In this document: piece after piece, positions 1-8,678 of the stretch
Numbering within the stretch: position 1 is the stretch's first letter
Layout of the letters: each line of letters begins with the position of its first letter
Assembly: GCA_035294305.1 (NCBI GenBank)
Contig: DATGLD010000030.1
Span: 248,001 to 312,000, forward strand
DNA length: 64,000 nt
Direction: 5' to 3'
Source of the DNA: DASRBN01 sp035294305
Lineage (GTDB): Bacteria > Chloroflexota > Ktedonobacteria > Ktedonobacterales > Ktedonobacteraceae
Program-made: the position numbers and the translations under genes
Notes under the pieces: generated by a model
Told to the model about the DNA's origin: nothing
The model's input: the letters and a program-made list of their open reading frames with translations, nothing else
The model's database searches: none

Positions 1-572
1 CCGCGCGCCAGGTAGGAGTAGTGCTGGTGATTGAAGCTGTAGCGTTGTGCCAGTTCCTGCTCAGGCACGCTTATTCGCTCCTGCTCGCGCTCGATAGCCT
101 CTTCAAACGATAGTTTTTCGTCCCCCCAGCCCACTTCCCAGCAGTAATGCGAAAAAGCTCTTTCGATTGGATTACGGAATAGGACGATCATTTTGACATT
201 TGGCAACGCTTTCTTCAGTCTTCGCGCCGCATGAGGATGGAAAATGTAATATGGGCTGGCCTCGCCTGTCACAAAATCCTTCTTCTGAACATGTTCCGCG
301 TAGTATTTTTGCATGCTATATGGGAACTGCCCTCGATACCACTTCAGACCTTTCTGATACTGGTTATCAAAGAAATGGATCTCTTTTCTCGACGCGCCCA
401 CGATATTCGGATGGTCGATGAGGTACTCATACAGGGAAGTTGTGCCCCCTCTGGCTACGCCGATAATAATAAAATCTGGCATCAGCCGGACTGAACTGGT
501 CGCGACCCGGTAGAATCGTTCAGCCGACTTTGCTACCTGTTTAATTGGTTCAATTGGTTTCTTTACCTTCAT
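1..572 (-). CDS. Sulfotransferase, C-terminus cut by window edge
   Basis: About 190 codons are visible, starting at an ATG (570-572) preceded by AAAGGAGC. The protein has the PAPS-binding 5'-phosphosulfate loop IGVARGGTTSLYEYL near residue 37 and a 3'-phosphate motif VLFRNPIERAFSHY near residue 125. These are hallmarks of the sulfotransferase family, which moves sulfate from PAPS to a hydroxyl or amine. It is a clear paralog of the sulfotransferase at 8679-9584, sharing features such as EIHFFDNQYQKGLKWYR and GEASPYYIFHP. Its position at the end of a polysaccharide locus suggests a glycan acceptor, which is inference. The missing part lies beyond position 1. Confidence 0.9.
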   Translation of the reverse strand, partial: MKVKKPIEPIKQVAKSAERFYRVATSSVRLMPDFIIIGVARGGTTSLYEYLIDHPNIVGASRKEIHFFDNQYQKGLKWYRGQFPYSMQKYYAEHVQKKDFVTGEASPYYIFHPHAARRLKKALPNVKMIVLFRNPIERAFSHYCWEVGWGDEKLSFEEAIEREQERISVPEQELAQRYSFNHQHYSYLAR

Positions 573-916
573 TGTATAATAGCTCCTTTTATCTGGAGGG
601 CACACCCTGATGGTCGCCCCCATCCTAATGCAGGGGATTTACCGGGCGAGTCAGTTGAGGTCAACCGGTGCCCCCTGATAAGCTTTCCCCCCGAATGGGG
701 AACTCCCGCCGGCTCGGGGTTGCGAGACTGGCACAGGACAGGGACCGGCCAGTGTCCCTCCAGGGAGGGCCCGTTCTAGTTCACTCGGCTTGTAAATCGC
801 CCAGGTCCTAATGTTTTTGCCCTTGAGCTTTTCGGGCTGTAATAATATGCTTCCCTCAAGCAAAAGCGGCAGGTAGCAGACTCTTTCCCAACCTCCGATA
901 GGGGTTGAAAGAAACT
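573..916. other. Intergenic region with repeat-like segments
   Basis: No convincing gene. It holds a fragment ending in GGTCGCCC (about 605-625) and a small hairpin AGGGAC/GTCCCT (740-745 with 754-759), both related to palindromes found elsewhere in the window. It also holds one copy of a roughly 32-bp direct repeat (808-839). A 91-codon minus-strand reading frame (651-926) has no recognisable domain and no good ribosome binding site. Confidence 0.5.
808..839. repeat. Direct repeat copy 1 flanking the polymerase gene
   Basis: Begins CTAATG and contains TTTGCCCTTGAGC followed by TTTCGGG. A near-identical copy is at 2469-2501, so the pair brackets the Wzy-like gene. Each copy lies just 3' of a minus-strand gene. 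Confidence 0.6.
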
Positions 917-2458
917 CTAAGCCCATATCGCACTGGCGAGATCGCCCTGTTCAACCTGCTGTGCTGCCTTTATGTCTGCCTCCGATGCTTTTTGTTCAAT
1001 CAGCACTGCCTCCTTGTCCCAGCTTGGTATGCTCAGCACGAGTCCGATTAGCAGCCAGCGATATGAAGCCTCTACAAAGGCCGCCGTCCCACCGCCAGCG
1101 GCGGCTGACGGAATAAATATGCCGGTGAAAAGACTACCGAACACGATAGAGATGTAGAACCCTATAGAGGAAAGGGCGATCGATTTGGCCAGGTCGGACT
1201 TTGATTTCAAGAAGTACTTAGCACTAACATAGCCTACAGCCACAATCAGCCACAGCAGGCAGATCAGACCTTGAACCCCCATTTCTGCCAGTACCGAGAG
1301 GAACTGGTTGTGCGCAACTCCTACTTTGTCGGTACCATAAACGCGGTCAAAGAACTGGAAATTGCCGGCGCCCACCCCGAAGATAGGGCTTTTCAGCCAG
1401 ATGTTGATGGCGTCAAATGCGATTTTAACGCGATCAGAACCGTACACCTGCGTTGGGTCGAAGAAGTTCGTTGCTCCTGGTATGAACAACAGAGCGAGCG
1501 GAACCAGCAGGAACAAGAGCGCCGTTGGATTCCTGGTGCGAATGACCAGCATGATGAAAGATGAGAGGAATAGCCCGATCCAGGCCTCGCGTCCTAAAGC
1601 CATGATCACGCCGATGCCGTAGAAGACCGTTAGGAGAAGCCATAATATACGAGCCGTGCTGTTCTTTGTATAGAGCGCCTTACTAAAGGCGATATTAGCA
1701 AAGAGGACGATTAGCGTGCCAAGTCCGCTCGAAGATTCGCCGAAGACCAGTGGACGAGCATACCCAAGAATATGCTTGTTGGAGAAAAGTCCCAGCGGCC
1801 CTGCAATGATGGTCCCGATGGTGTACATTGCTCCGGCAATAAGATAGGCGTAGGTAACCAGTTTGGCATCCATTACTTTACGCACAAGGCCGGGTACGAC
1901 CAGCAGGAACATTGGTAAACCAATCAGCAGCGACATTTCAGAAAGATTGGTGATCGTAATCGAAACGTTAGAGTGCGGGTAGGTATAGGGCACATTAGGG
2001 TCAGGATAGAGACGTGAGTAGATAATGGATATGAGCCCGACCAGAATCAAACCAATCAGCGGCGCCAGCAGCGTCTTCGTGAGCAATACACGCCCCGATT
2101 TGCGCTCCGGGAGAACCACTTGCAGAATCCAGATCAAAAATACGAAGACAAACAGCAGGTCACCGATGTAGAGCCGGGAAAGTATGCCGCTGCTAGAGAA
2201 CGCAAGCGCTGTGCTAGGGCCAGCTGCCACGACATACAGCGGCAAAGCGAAACGAGACCGTATAAAGAAAAGAACGATCAGATTGATGATGATGGCCCCT
2301 ATTATTCCCAACACCGGTAATATGGGCATAACATAAGCCATAGCTACAGACATAATGAGGTAGAGAACGAGCGTAATTGTCAATGCTACAGGCGGCAGCG
2401 CCACTGAAACTGGTGATTGAGAAGAAGATTTATTTTGTATCACTGCAACAATCCTCAC
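917..2458 (-). CDS. O-antigen ligase/polymerase-like membrane protein (Wzy/WaaL type)
   Basis: 513 residues, strongly hydrophobic with about 11-12 predicted membrane segments. A larger extracytoplasmic loop holds the family-typical PIFGVGAGNF motif near residue 366, followed by a conserved histidine context (GVAHNQF). This pattern belongs to the Wzy_C family, whose members polymerise or ligate lipid-linked sugar repeats outside the membrane. The visible start is GTG at 2458 with a poor ribosome binding site. A second GTG at 2443, preceded by GAGG, is a plausible alternative. The C-terminus is hydrophilic. It sits directly 3' of the Wzz/BY-kinase gene on the same strand, which supports a role in polymer assembly. 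The exact reaction cannot be told from sequence. Confidence 0.85.
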   Translation of the reverse strand: MRIVAVIQNKSSSQSPVSVALPPVALTITLVLYLIMSVAMAYVMPILPVLGIIGAIIINLIVLFFIRSRFALPLYVVAAGPSTALAFSSSGILSRLYIGDLLFVFVFLIWILQVVLPERKSGRVLLTKTLLAPLIGLILVGLISIIYSRLYPDPNVPYTYPHSNVSITITNLSEMSLLIGLPMFLLVVPGLVRKVMDAKLVTYAYLIAGAMYTIGTIIAGPLGLFSNKHILGYARPLVFGESSSGLGTLIVLFANIAFSKALYTKNSTARILWLLLTVFYGIGVIMALGREAWIGLFLSSFIMLVIRTRNPTALLFLLVPLALLFIPGATNFFDPTQVYGSDRVKIAFDAINIWLKSPIFGVGAGNFQFFDRVYGTDKVGVAHNQFLSVLAEMGVQGLICLLWLIVAVGYVSAKYFLKSKSDLAKSIALSSIGFYISIVFGSLFTGIFIPSAAAGGGTAAFVEASYRWLLIGLVLSIPSWDKEAVLIEQKASEADIKAAQQVEQGDLASAIWA

Positions 2459-2468
2459 TTTGTACTGT

Positions 2469-2501
2469 CTAATGCATTTGCCCTTGAGCGTTTCGGGTCT
2501 G
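2469..2501. repeat. Direct repeat copy 2 flanking the polymerase gene
   Basis: Matches 808-839 with few differences (CTAATG, TTTGCCCTTGAGC, TTTCGGG). It is followed at once by a palindrome-family fragment with GGTGGGCGACCACAGGG. It lies between the 3' end of the BY-kinase gene and the start of the Wzy-like gene. Confidence 0.6.
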
Positions 2502-2591
2502 GTGGGCGACCACAGGGTTCACCCCTACAGGCCTGCGAGGAAAGGAAGCAACCAGAGCCCGACCCTTTCCTGAACCTGTTAGGAATAGAAA

Positions 2592-4265
2592 CTATTCCAA
2601 AATTTCGCGGTCAGCTCTGTTTAATACTGTGGCAAAGGCTGCTCCCAGTTTTGAAAGCAGGTCCTCCGCTTCAAGTACTTTCGAACTGTTACTTTTTTTC
2701 GCGTCAACAATCAATAAGACAATATCAGAAAGTGTAACCAGGTTGACCGTGTTAGTATTGCTCAGAAGCGATGGAGCGTCAAAGATGACCAGGTCGGCCT
2801 GGTTTGAGAGCAACTCCGTAAAAGGCTCCAAGCCATCAATGCCTAGCGCCTCTCCCACCGTTCCGCTTGTTTTCTGCTGAGCTGTTGTTCCGATTGGCAC
2901 AAAGCCAAGTTTCGCGATATTCGTGGCCAGAATGGGAGAAGAGCCAACCACACCTGTAGATAAGGCGCGAATAGCATCCAACGTGCCCGATGCATTAGGC
3001 AGTTGCAGCCAGGTATGAAGAACAGGATGTTCTGGATTGGCATCGACCAGGATGGTGCGCAATCCACTTTGAGCCGCCGTGATAGCCAGGCTTGCCGCAA
3101 CAATACTTTTTCCCTCGCGGCCTAGCGGGCTCGTGACTGTGATTACCCGCATGCGATGCTCGTATTCGCTTGCCTGGTAGCGAAGCCTGCGCAGCAGCGG
3201 TAGCGTCTCGGATGCCATCTCTCGTAGCGCCTGAGAGCGCATGCGATCATTATTTATGCCCGGCAATACAGGAATGAAGGCCAGGATGTGCGGCAATATC
3301 TGGTCTCGTTTCTTTCCACGCAGCGGTAGCTTTCGCGAAAAACGGCTGGCCAGCAACGCGCCCCCCAGCCCCATAAGCAGTCCTATAATCGGCGATAGCG
3401 CCAGACGCAGGTTTCGCGTCGATTCTGAACCCGGAATGGTCGTTATATGCGGATGGATATCATATGGCACAAGAATCTCACTGTCGCCGTTGTTTTTCAA
3501 CTGTTCCAGCGCTTGTATCTGTGAATTGATCGCATTCGCTAACTGCTGCTGATCTCTGTTCAGATTTTCTTCCGAACGCGCCAGGTAGGTATTGCCCTGC
3601 CCTGTAGCAACCAGGCTGTCAACTTCCGCTTTTGAAGTGTTTGCGTCTTGCTGGACGGTCTGGTACTCGCTGTTCAAGGATTTCAGCAGGCCATTGATTA
3701 AATTCACGCGCTCGGCGTGAAAATTTGCTACGAAAGCCTGGTAGACGGTCGTCACGACTAGCCTGGCATCATCTGCTGAGGTTGCCGTCGCCGTTAATTG
3801 CAACACTCGAGTACCTGTCACGGCGCTCGTGGAAACCATTCCTTGCAATTCATAAAGCTGCAAGTCTTTGAACTGTGGGTAGGTCTGGAGCTTGGGAAGC
3901 GCCAGGTTGAGCGTATCCGGATTAAGAAAGACTTTGGAGTAGAGGGTAGTAGAAAGGTTGCCGGCTATTAAGCCCATCGTAGCCGGAAGCTGCACCTCAA
4001 GCTGCAAGGTCGCCTGATATGTGTCGGGCGTAACAAAATTCGACGTGAATAAAGCGGTGCCGCGAGCTTTCGAGGTCGTTGTGCTTGCCGGCGTGTTGTG
4101 GCCGGATGGAGCGCTTGGGGCAGTACCATCCGGTAGGGAGTAGGTGTAGGCTGTTGTCAAGATCATCGAAAGTAAGATGAACCAGCCCCACCGTACCAGG
4201 AACCGGGTGTAACGTTTGACCCTGCCTCGCCAATCGGGTTGCTTTACTTCAAAGTTGTTCTTCAT
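2592..4265 (-). CDS. Wzz-like chain-length determinant fused to a BY-kinase domain
   Basis: About 557 residues. One membrane segment (WGWFILLSMILTTAYTYSL, about residue 25) is followed by a long periplasm-type region with coiled-coil character, then a second membrane segment (LSPIIGLLMGLGGALLA). The C-terminus is a cytoplasmic CpsD/CapB-type ATPase domain. Walker A is SPLGREGKS (about residue 380), Walker A' is ILVDANPEHP and Walker B is LVIFDAP. BY-kinases control polysaccharide length and export. There is no tyrosine-rich tail. The start is chosen at ATG 4265, preceded by AGGTGAA; ATG 4268 and an upstream ATG at 4349 lacking a ribosome binding site are alternatives. Upstream of and probably cotranscribed with the Wzy-like gene. 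Confidence 0.85.
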   Translation of the reverse strand: MKNNFEVKQPDWRGRVKRYTRFLVRWGWFILLSMILTTAYTYSLPDGTAPSAPSGHNTPASTTTSKARGTALFTSNFVTPDTYQATLQLEVQLPATMGLIAGNLSTTLYSKVFLNPDTLNLALPKLQTYPQFKDLQLYELQGMVSTSAVTGTRVLQLTATATSADDARLVVTTVYQAFVANFHAERVNLINGLLKSLNSEYQTVQQDANTSKAEVDSLVATGQGNTYLARSEENLNRDQQQLANAINSQIQALEQLKNNGDSEILVPYDIHPHITTIPGSESTRNLRLALSPIIGLLMGLGGALLASRFSRKLPLRGKKRDQILPHILAFIPVLPGINNDRMRSQALREMASETLPLLRRLRYQASEYEHRMRVITVTSPLGREGKSIVAASLAITAAQSGLRTILVDANPEHPVLHTWLQLPNASGTLDAIRALSTGVVGSSPILATNIAKLGFVPIGTTAQQKTSGTVGEALGIDGLEPFTELLSNQADLVIFDAPSLLSNTNTVNLVTLSDIVLLIVDAKKSNSSKVLEAEDLLSKLGAAFATVLNRADREILE

Positions 4266-4620
4266 CATTTCACCTGTCAAAGCCTTTTCCAGGAAAGATA
4301 CCTGGAATTTCTCTGTCTCTCCATTCACAAAAATATTGTCTCTATACACAGAATGGTTGGGCTTTTCATAATCATCCAGGGCCTATGGTACTCGTTCACT
4401 AATAAGTATCGGAAGAACATGACAGTTGAGAATAGGTTGATGTTCTGTTAGTGCTCTTAAGATTTCTTAACCAACTTATGCCCCTCTCTTGCACCTTGCC
4501 AGGATGAGTACATCCATCTTTACAACCCGGTCTCAACTCGTTCATAACCCTTTTGCTCTTCTCTAGCGCATCAGGCCCTGCTACAATACGAGATAAACTT
4601 GAAAGGAGCGTTCGCGAGTC
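4266..4620. other. Divergent intergenic region
   Basis: Separates the minus-strand BY-kinase gene from the plus-strand glycosyltransferase and must carry promoters for both. A TACAAT hexamer at 4582-4587 could be a -10 box for the glycosyltransferase, but no good -35 lies 16-19 bases upstream. No small gene is evident. Confidence 0.4.
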
Positions 4621-5793
4621 ATGTCTGAAACAGCACTACGCATTGGCATTGACCTGACCGGTATCTGGCGCAGGCCTACCGGAATATTTCGTTACGCCTC
4701 GGAAGTTGCCAAACACCTGCTCTTGCTCCCAGAAGGCGAGCCGCGTATTCGTTATGTCCTCTTTTTCGCGCGCGAAATTCATCCAGAATTCGTACCCTTG
4801 CAAGACTCGTTTGATGCTGTGATCTGCCCGGCGACGAATGAACTCATCATCAAGCAATTCTGGTTCCCATTTGTATTGCCGCGCCTGCGCCTGGATGTGA
4901 TGCATTATCCCTCGTTTCCTCCTCCATATGCTCAACCATTCGGGCCACGCACTGTCATGACTCTGCATGATGCCGGACCCTGGCGCTATGCTGATGCTTT
5001 AACGCTGCATGGACGCCTCTATTTCCGCACGCTGCTGGCACGTGGTACCCGCACCTGCTCGCGTGTGATTGCCGTCTCTGAGCATGCAAAAGTAGAGATC
5101 GCGCATTTCCTGGGTGGGCGTTACCTCTCCAAGATTTCCGTCATTCCTGAAGCGGCGCGCCCAGCTTTTGCCGTCGCGTGCAGTAATTCCTTTAAAGACG
5201 AGGTTCGAACGCGCTACGAACTTCCTGCTCACTACTTCTTTACCGTCTCGACAGTTGAGCCGCGTAAAAATCTAGTTACATTGCTCGATGCCTATGCAAG
5301 GCTGAGAAAAGAGCTAGCCGCTTCGTGCCCACCGCTGGTCATTGTTGGGCGCAAGGGATGGAATTGTGACGATATTCTTGGTTATATGTCCGGCTTGCAA
5401 GAGGCGGTACGTTTCCCAGGTCATGTGTCCGATGAAGAACTGATTGTCCTCTATCAAATGGCTACCTGCCTGGTATTCCCCTCTTTATATGAGGGCTTTG
5501 GGCTGCCTGTGGTTGAAGCAATGATGGCCGGCTGCCCGGTCATTACCTCGACCACCTCCTCATTGCCGGAAGTGGCAGGCGACGCCGCCTTGCTTGTCGA
5601 TCCGCTCGACCCCTCGGAAATTGCCGCTAGCATGAAAAAGGTATTGCAGGATGAGCAACTGAGGGCGAGCATGATTGCAAAAGGGCACTCCTGGTCATCG
5701 CGCTTCTCCTGGGAAAGGACGGCTGAAATGACCAGAAATGCCTATCTCATGGCCGCGGGAGTAAATATTCCTTCCGCATCAGGCCACCAGTAG
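4621..5793 (+). CDS. Glycosyltransferase family 4
   Basis: 390 residues with an ATG preceded by GAAAGGAGCG. The N-terminus (RIGIDLTGIWRRPTGIFRYASE) fits the acceptor domain of GT4 enzymes. The C-terminal Rossmann half shows FTVSTVEPRKNL, VIVGRKGW, and the donor-binding signature PSLYEGFGLPVVEAMMAGCPVITS followed by SSLPEVAGDAALLVDPLD. These are textbook GT4 features of enzymes transferring a sugar from an NDP donor with retention. Donor and acceptor cannot be assigned. Its last 15 bases overlap the tail of the convergent gene at 5779-7278. Confidence 0.93.
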   Translation: MSETALRIGIDLTGIWRRPTGIFRYASEVAKHLLLLPEGEPRIRYVLFFAREIHPEFVPLQDSFDAVICPATNELIIKQFWFPFVLPRLRLDVMHYPSFPPPYAQPFGPRTVMTLHDAGPWRYADALTLHGRLYFRTLLARGTRTCSRVIAVSEHAKVEIAHFLGGRYLSKISVIPEAARPAFAVACSNSFKDEVRTRYELPAHYFFTVSTVEPRKNLVTLLDAYARLRKELAASCPPLVIVGRKGWNCDDILGYMSGLQEAVRFPGHVSDEELIVLYQMATCLVFPSLYEGFGLPVVEAMMAGCPVITSTTSSLPEVAGDAALLVDPLDPSEIAASMKKVLQDEQLRASMIAKGHSWSSRFSWERTAEMTRNAYLMAAGVNIPSASGHQ

Positions 5794-7278
5794 CGCCTGC
5801 ATCGTCAGCTTCAGTTCTTGCGTCAGGGCCTGCGTCTGCTTCAATGATGTCAGGCTGTCTTGACGCTTCTTCACCAGCAAGAATATCTGCTTCACATACT
5901 TGGTGAACAGGTGTGCATCTCCATGATCCAGCGGCGGCGCATCGATGATCACAAGGTCGAACATATCCTGTAATTCCGGAAGCAATTGCACCAGCGCTAC
6001 ATTCGTTAAGGGCATGTTTTGCGCAATCATAGCCCTTGTCGGCAGCAAGAACAGGTGCTCATTATCCGTTCTGCTGATAAAGTTGAGCGGTATACCGCTA
6101 TTAGTAATCAGTTCGCACGGCCCTGTTCGTCGAATTTGCTTTTGCAGCGTGGGCTGTTCATGATCTAAATCGATGAGCAAGGTCCGATATCCGTTGTGTG
6201 CCAGCGTGCTGCCGAGTATTGCCGCCAGGTCGCGTTTCTTACGCGGGCTGGTTAGCAGAATCGTATTGCCTTTCTCACGTGTTGCCATTGTGCCAATCGC
6301 CGCGCAGATCACCTGCAAGTGAGAGACCCGTTTAGAGAAAACAGGCTTGCGACTTTGTAACGCCTGTTGTAGTTCTGACTTGAAGACGAAAGGCAATTCC
6401 GCGAATACAGGCAACCCGGTCAGTCGCTCGACCTCTCCTCGATGCCTCACAAACGGTGAGAAGTACTCGGCGAAGATGACTACAATGATTCCTGCCAGCA
6501 GCCCTAAAGCCAGGCCCAGTAACTCAAGGATATTAGTAGATAGTGGAGCAGTCGTCGTTGCGCCTGACTCCGTGGGCGGCTGCAAAATGAAAAAGGCATT
6601 TGCAAAGAGTGAACGCGTGTTTTGAATGCTGGTCAGCGATTGCTGATCCTGGTATATAGCTCGCTTGTCGTGATCGAGCTGGTATTGATCCTCGGTAATG
6701 GTCTGTTGCTGGGCAGGGGTTGGCGGCGTTGCCTGCTTTTGAGGGGCTGGCGGCGGCGTATTCGCGTTTATTTGTGCGTTAAGAGTATTCGCATCAGCAG
6801 TGAGTTTCGAAATTTGCTGATTCAGGTAGTTGATGTAATAGTCGACCTGCTGCAAGATAGCTGCATTCTGCGCGTCTACAAATGTCTGCGTCAGGTATCC
6901 GTCAATATTCAACGCGCTTTCCGGCGTGATATCGGTCATACTGATAAAGATAGTCTGGTGCAGGTCATCTGAGGTGACAGTGATGTCTTTCTGGAGGTCG
7001 AATTTTGACAGGCGTGGATAGTGTTTGCTGATAACGCTTTCCGCTGCTGGCGTATCGACTAACCCTTCAGGAGTTTTGGGGAAAGTTACTTTCATGATAC
7101 CGGTCGGGTCCGCATTATCGGCTAACAGGGAAGCATTGACCTGAACGGTCGATGTTGCGGTAAAGGTGGGGTATAAATTCTGGCCTATATACCTGCAGAT
7201 AAAGAAGCCGGCGATCATAAAGATCAGGAGAAGCCAGGATGCCCGCAATAGACCCTGCATGTATGCTTTCATTTCCAT
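5779..7278 (-). CDS. Wzz/BY-kinase paralog with degenerate Walker A (probable pseudokinase)
   Basis: 499 residues. It has the same plan as 2592-4265: an N-terminal membrane segment (about residues 13-33), a periplasm-type coiled-coil region with a proline-rich stretch (NTPPPAPQKQATPPTPAQQQ), a second membrane segment (LLGLALGLLAGIIVVIFAEYF) and a CpsD-like domain. The Walker A position reads LTSPRKKRDLAAI (about residue 345) and lacks the GKS/T signature. Walker A' (LLIDLDHEQP) and Walker B (LVIIDAPPLD) remain. ATP hydrolysis or kinase activity therefore seems unlikely, while a structural or partner role is plausible. The start at 7278 has AAGGG upstream. It converges on the GT4 gene with a 15-bp overlap. 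Confidence 0.85.
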   Translation of the reverse strand: MEMKAYMQGLLRASWLLLIFMIAGFFICRYIGQNLYPTFTATSTVQVNASLLADNADPTGIMKVTFPKTPEGLVDTPAAESVISKHYPRLSKFDLQKDITVTSDDLHQTIFISMTDITPESALNIDGYLTQTFVDAQNAAILQQVDYYINYLNQQISKLTADANTLNAQINANTPPPAPQKQATPPTPAQQQTITEDQYQLDHDKRAIYQDQQSLTSIQNTRSLFANAFFILQPPTESGATTTAPLSTNILELLGLALGLLAGIIVVIFAEYFSPFVRHRGEVERLTGLPVFAELPFVFKSELQQALQSRKPVFSKRVSHLQVICAAIGTMATREKGNTILLTSPRKKRDLAAILGSTLAHNGYRTLLIDLDHEQPTLQKQIRRTGPCELITNSGIPLNFISRTDNEHLFLLPTRAMIAQNMPLTNVALVQLLPELQDMFDLVIIDAPPLDHGDAHLFTKYVKQIFLLVKKRQDSLTSLKQTQALTQELKLTMQALLVA

Positions 7279-7388
7279 TATTGTAACCCTTTCATTTTCC
7301 AGCGAGGGATGTAGGGGCCGGGTTCATCGCGCCCCGTCCTGGGGTGTGGCGGTCCCTCATCCCGCTAAATGATGTAGAGCCAACATAA
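7279..7388. other. Short intergenic region with repeat fragment
   Basis: Contains a GTAGGGGCCGGGTTC...GGGGTGTGGCGGTCCC segment resembling other intergenic repeat elements in the window. It lies between two minus-strand genes. Confidence 0.4.
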
Positions 7389-8639
7389 TCAAATACCGGC
7401 TATTGTTTCATGAGAAAAATCAGAAGTCAGGCCGGTTTTCCTATCTTTCAGCATCTCGATAATAAAAGTACCGGCCGCCGCCCCCCACGCATCCCAATTG
7501 AGCCGGTCATCAAAGGCCTTTCTACTTGATCTAACCAGGTCATTATAGAGTTGCTCATCTGAATACAGCCTGGCAATCACACGCGCGTAGTCGCTGCCTC
7601 GTGCATGCAGTGGCAGCAGAAAGCCGTTTTCGCCCTCCCGGATCACTTCAGGGACACCGCCGGTAAAGGTTGAGATAACCGGGAGCCCAAACGCGTTCGC
7701 CTCACAAAAAACAAGTCCAAAACATTCATTTCTCGTAGGCAGCAGCAGGAAATCCGAACTCAGATATAATTGTTCCAACTCTTTATATTGTTTCGCATCA
7801 TTTTTATCCAGATAAGGAATAACCCTCATATGTTTGTGCGAAAATTTCCGGGGAGGAACGCATCCGCATACCATCAGCTCTGCCTCGATTCCTTGTTGCT
7901 CTAAGGCGAGCAAGGTTTCGAAAGCGATATCGCCACCTTTGCGCTGCCAGTCAAAACCAATAAAGAGTAACCGGCAGCAGTTGGATTTTTTCTTCTGTTC
8001 GATGATTGCTGGCATGGGAGCCTGTTCAAGGTTGGCACCAATCGGAATAACATGGATCTTATGCGGGTCAGCATGATAGTCGTCGATAGCTGATTGGGCG
8101 GCCCATGCTGAAGCATAGATAAGCATGCTCGCCTTTTTAATGGCGGCCTGCGAAAGGGCATTCATAGAGCGAACTGAGCGCTCCGGCAAGCCCGAATATT
8201 GCGGGTAATAGTTATGTAGTGATGCAAAAGTCGCGTCCTCTATCAAAACAATAGGAAGAGGTGTATGAATAAAAGCAATTTCCGTCGTGCTCGCGGGGGC
8301 AACAAGCACATCAAATGATTGACCGGCCAGGGCGGCATTGGCGTTCTTCGCATATCTTTTGGCCGTAAATATTCTATATTCGCACACAAAATATTTTCTA
8401 CCAATAGAGAAAAAGGGATTGTAGGGAGCATATTTCTTGAGTAAGAACCGCAGCTTTTTATAAAAAGCTTGTTTGTTTGAGGAATTGCCTTGAGCCGGGG
8501 CGCCAATGTGGATCACTTCGCCGCAATATTTTTGCAGCGCCTGGGCTGTATAAAACAGGGTGCCGGACCAGGCTCGTTTATCTTGTGGATCCATCGGCGT
8601 CACAAAAGCAATCCTTGGACGCTTGATCTCGTCACTCAT
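7389..8639 (-). CDS. Glycosyltransferase family 4
   Basis: 416 residues. The N-terminus PRIAFVTPMDPQDKRAWSGT is typical of GT4 acceptor domains. The donor domain has LLFIGFDWQRKGGDIAFET, LLPTRNECFGLVFCEANAFGLP and VISTFTGGVPEVIREGENGFLLP. The E(x7)E donor-binding pattern is present (ECFGLVFCE). Donor sugar unknown. It lies 39 bp downstream of the sulfotransferase on the same strand, so the two are probably one transcription unit. The ribosome binding site is weak (GCGAG about 8 bases upstream). Confidence 0.93.
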   Translation of the reverse strand: MSDEIKRPRIAFVTPMDPQDKRAWSGTLFYTAQALQKYCGEVIHIGAPAQGNSSNKQAFYKKLRFLLKKYAPYNPFFSIGRKYFVCEYRIFTAKRYAKNANAALAGQSFDVLVAPASTTEIAFIHTPLPIVLIEDATFASLHNYYPQYSGLPERSVRSMNALSQAAIKKASMLIYASAWAAQSAIDDYHADPHKIHVIPIGANLEQAPMPAIIEQKKKSNCCRLLFIGFDWQRKGGDIAFETLLALEQQGIEAELMVCGCVPPRKFSHKHMRVIPYLDKNDAKQYKELEQLYLSSDFLLLPTRNECFGLVFCEANAFGLPVISTFTGGVPEVIREGENGFLLPLHARGSDYARVIARLYSDEQLYNDLVRSSRKAFDDRLNWDAWGAAAGTFIIEMLKDRKTGLTSDFSHETIAGI

Positions 8640-8678
8640 CAGGAACTCGCTTTCTTAGGGCCAGCCAGCTAGCCGATC

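Noticed and set aside
651..926. 91-codon minus-strand frame
   Set aside because: Overlaps the polymerase stop and repeat fragments, has no domain and no ribosome binding site.
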